Below the pieces are notes generated by a model, which did no database searches, was not told where the DNA came from, and saw only the letters and a program-made list of their open reading frames with translations. Made by a program: the position numbers and the translations under genes. Shown piece after piece: positions 6,083-7,488 of a stretch of 7,488 nucleotides of DNA; position 1 is the first letter of the stretch; the number at the start of each line of letters is the position of its first letter. Where the stretch lies: the NCBI GenBank assembly GCA_946405115.1, contig CAMJGB010000091.1, positions 1-7,488 of the forward strand, given 5' to 3'. This stretch comes from an uncultured Clostridia bacterium (GTDB lineage: Bacteria; Bacillota; Clostridia; Saccharofermentanales; Saccharofermentanaceae).

Positions 6083-7488
6083 ATGGTAAGAGCTAGAGTA
6101 ATAAGATCGTTCATGAGATTTACGGCTGTTATCGTTGCCATTATCTCAGTGTTGTCCGTTTTTCAGGGCTTTATATGGGCTGACGGATCCATAACACTGT
6201 CTTTATCAACTGCAACATCAACCGTTAATCCGGGAGATATCATCAACATAAACGTAAGCTGTGATGAGTTTGATTCAATCTCTGAATTTGGTCCGATTAG
6301 GATCGTTTATGACCCGGATCAGTTCGAGTTTGTATCTGTTACGTCAGCTGATGTTCTCTCCGGTTATGCATTCGAAGTTGAGAATACTGACGGCATCGGA
6401 GAAGTCGCGGTTTCTGCCGACTTTATCGAAGTTATTGATGAAGAGACGGGCATAGAAGTTGAACCTTTCCATGCAGAGGTTCAGACTGTTCTTTTCCAGC
6501 TTGCATTAAGAGCAAGACCCGATGCTTCGGGGGACACGATAGTAAGCATTGAATCTACCGGTTCATTCGAGCGCGGTGACGGGGTAAATATCTCGGCTTA
6601 CAGTGCTGAGCAGCTTACGATTAATGTTGATCACGGTGTATCCACCGATGCCACTTTGTCATCACTTTCAATTGACGGAATTACAATGACACCTGCGTTC
6701 GATCCTCAGATCTTCGAGTATTCGGCAACGGTCAGCCGTGATGTTGAGAATGTCTATGTCAATGCGATCCCGAATAACCTTCATGCAACAATCTCCATTG
6801 ACGGAGCTAATGATCTTTCCTCCGGAGAGAATATCGTATCGATCCATGTTCTTGCTCAGGACGGAATCAGATGGAGAGAGTACAGGATCTTTGTTAACCG
6901 TCAGGAGAATTACATTCCTGAAGGTTCCGGATTCGTAGATAAGTACGGTGTTACTTATACGTTCATGACATTCCCTACGAATCTTAATATCCCTGAGGGA
7001 TTCATCCAGACCATGAGAACGATCAACGGTTATTCCGTTCCTGTATTTGCAAAGGACGGAGTCGTCAGCGTATTGGTCTATGTTTATAACGGTACTGATG
7101 AACCGGCACTTTATTTCTACAATCCGGTATCAGGTATTGCATCGGTTTACAGGGCAGAGAACACGGTTGTTTCCGTAGGTCGCGTTCTTACAACGTCTCC
7201 GGTTCCTTCAGACGTCAGAATCCCACGAGGATTCTCGGAAGGCACTTGTGTCATTGACGGCGTTGAGATGCAGGGATATACAAACCGCGACGGTAACTTT
7301 ATAGCTTATATGCGTGATGATGCGGGTGAATTCAGCTTCTATCTTTATGATCCTGATGACGGTAAGTTCTATCAGTACAAGAGTGTCGAGCAGACAGCTG
7401 AAAGAGTATACAGAAATCTTTTCTATATCTTCATCGCAGTAAGTGTTCTTCAGTCAGTATTCATCGTCGTTATCACTTACGGATTAAG
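6083..7488 (+). CDS. Cohesin-like and cadherin-like surface protein, 3'-truncated
   Basis: The frame is open from ATG 6083 to the window end (468 codons plus two bases) with no stop. No catalytic motif is seen. Residues 1-33 are a signal peptide (R3, R5, R8, R12, then TAVIVAIISVLSVFQGF, possible cut after A33). Residues 36-183 fit a cohesin-like beta-sandwich: STVNPGDIININVS, IRIVYDPDQFEFVSV, VLFQLALRARPDASGD, ISAYSAEQLTINV. Cohesins usually bind dockerins or serve as adhesion modules. Residues 186-272 fit a cadherin-like beta-sandwich (ATLSSLSIDG, MTPAFDPQIFEYSATV, REYRIFVNR). Residues 301-357 and 378-433 are two copies of a short module. Residues 446-466 (NLFYIFIAVSVLQSVFIVVIT) are a membrane helix, so the protein is probably anchored with its N-terminal part outside. 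It follows the glucosaminidase gene by 13 bases and shares its cadherin-like fold, which suggests joint work at the cell wall. The product is a membrane-bound surface binding or scaffold protein, by inference. Confidence 0.85.
   Translation, partial: MVRARVIRSFMRFTAVIVAIISVLSVFQGFIWADGSITLSLSTATSTVNPGDIININVSCDEFDSISEFGPIRIVYDPDQFEFVSVTSADVLSGYAFEVENTDGIGEVAVSADFIEVIDEETGIEVEPFHAEVQTVLFQLALRARPDASGDTIVSIESTGSFERGDGVNISAYSAEQLTINVDHGVSTDATLSSLSIDGITMTPAFDPQIFEYSATVSRDVENVYVNAIPNNLHATISIDGANDLSSGENIVSIHVLAQDGIRWREYRIFVNRQENYIPEGSGFVDKYGVTYTFMTFPTNLNIPEGFIQTMRTINGYSVPVFAKDGVVSVLVYVYNGTDEPALYFYNPVSGIASVYRAENTVVSVGRVLTTSPVPSDVRIPRGFSEGTCVIDGVEMQGYTNRDGNFIAYMRDDAGEFSFYLYDPDDGKFYQYKSVEQTAERVYRNLFYIFIAVSVLQSVFIVVITYGL
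6983..7381 (+). repeat. Two diverged protein-level repeats of about 56 residues
   Basis: Within the cohesin-like protein, residues 301-357 (bases 6983-7153) and 378-433 (bases 7214-7381) align with an offset of 76 to 78 residues. Shared positions are I-P-x-G-F (303-307 and 380-384), I-[ND]-G (314-316 and 391-393), a basic residue then D-G (324-326 and 402-404), Y-[FL]-Y-[ND]-P (344-348 and 420-424), G (351 and 427) and Y before a basic residue (356 and 432). The repeat is clear in protein and not obvious in DNA, so it is an old duplication. I recall similar unnamed modules in Clostridia surface proteins but cannot confirm a family name. Confidence 0.75.

Noticed and set aside
6075..6089. ATG 6075 as start of the last gene
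   Set aside because: This frame hits TAA after four codons; ATG 6083 opens the long frame with a signal peptide.

Overview
The window carries five protein genes, all on the + strand and packed head to tail with gaps of 1, 13, 12 and 13 bases. No terminator or promoter is visible between them, so they probably form one transcription unit or the middle of one. The first gene is cut at its 5' end and the last at its 3' end. Purine-rich ribosome binding sites, strong AAG use for lysine, mid-range GC by eye, a PcrA-type helicase and a Firmicute-type glucosaminidase all point to a Clostridia bacterium (Bacillota), plausibly a gut or rumen relative of Lachnospiraceae or Saccharofermentans. The family-level placement is a guess.

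Bases 1-3480 hold nucleic-acid and nucleotide genes. They are the C-terminal three quarters of a UvrD/PcrA helicase, a dGTPase-family HD-domain triphosphohydrolase, and a YfbR-type 5'-deoxynucleotidase. The last two are unrelated in detail but both use the HD metal-binding fold. Together they could take dNTPs and dNMPs down to deoxynucleosides, which suits dNTP pool control beside a repair helicase.

Bases 3493-7488 hold two exported proteins. One is a large N-acetylglucosaminidase (GH73/LytD-like) behind a membrane segment, a PPC-like domain and a cadherin-like beta-sandwich. The other has a signal peptide, a cohesin-like domain, a cadherin-like beta-sandwich, two copies of an approximately 56-residue module and a C-terminal membrane helix just before the window ends. 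This second gene has no stop codon in the window, so a search for closed reading frames misses it.

The most interesting part is the exported pair: a wall hydrolase next to a membrane-anchored cohesin protein, sharing the cadherin-like fold. It may be a surface complex for wall remodelling, although no partner (dockerin) is visible here. Also worth a look is the N-terminus of the dGTPase-like protein, which resembles a sliding-clamp binding peptide. No RNA genes, mobile elements, CRISPR arrays or phage features were seen, and there is no gene-free stretch longer than 13 bases.
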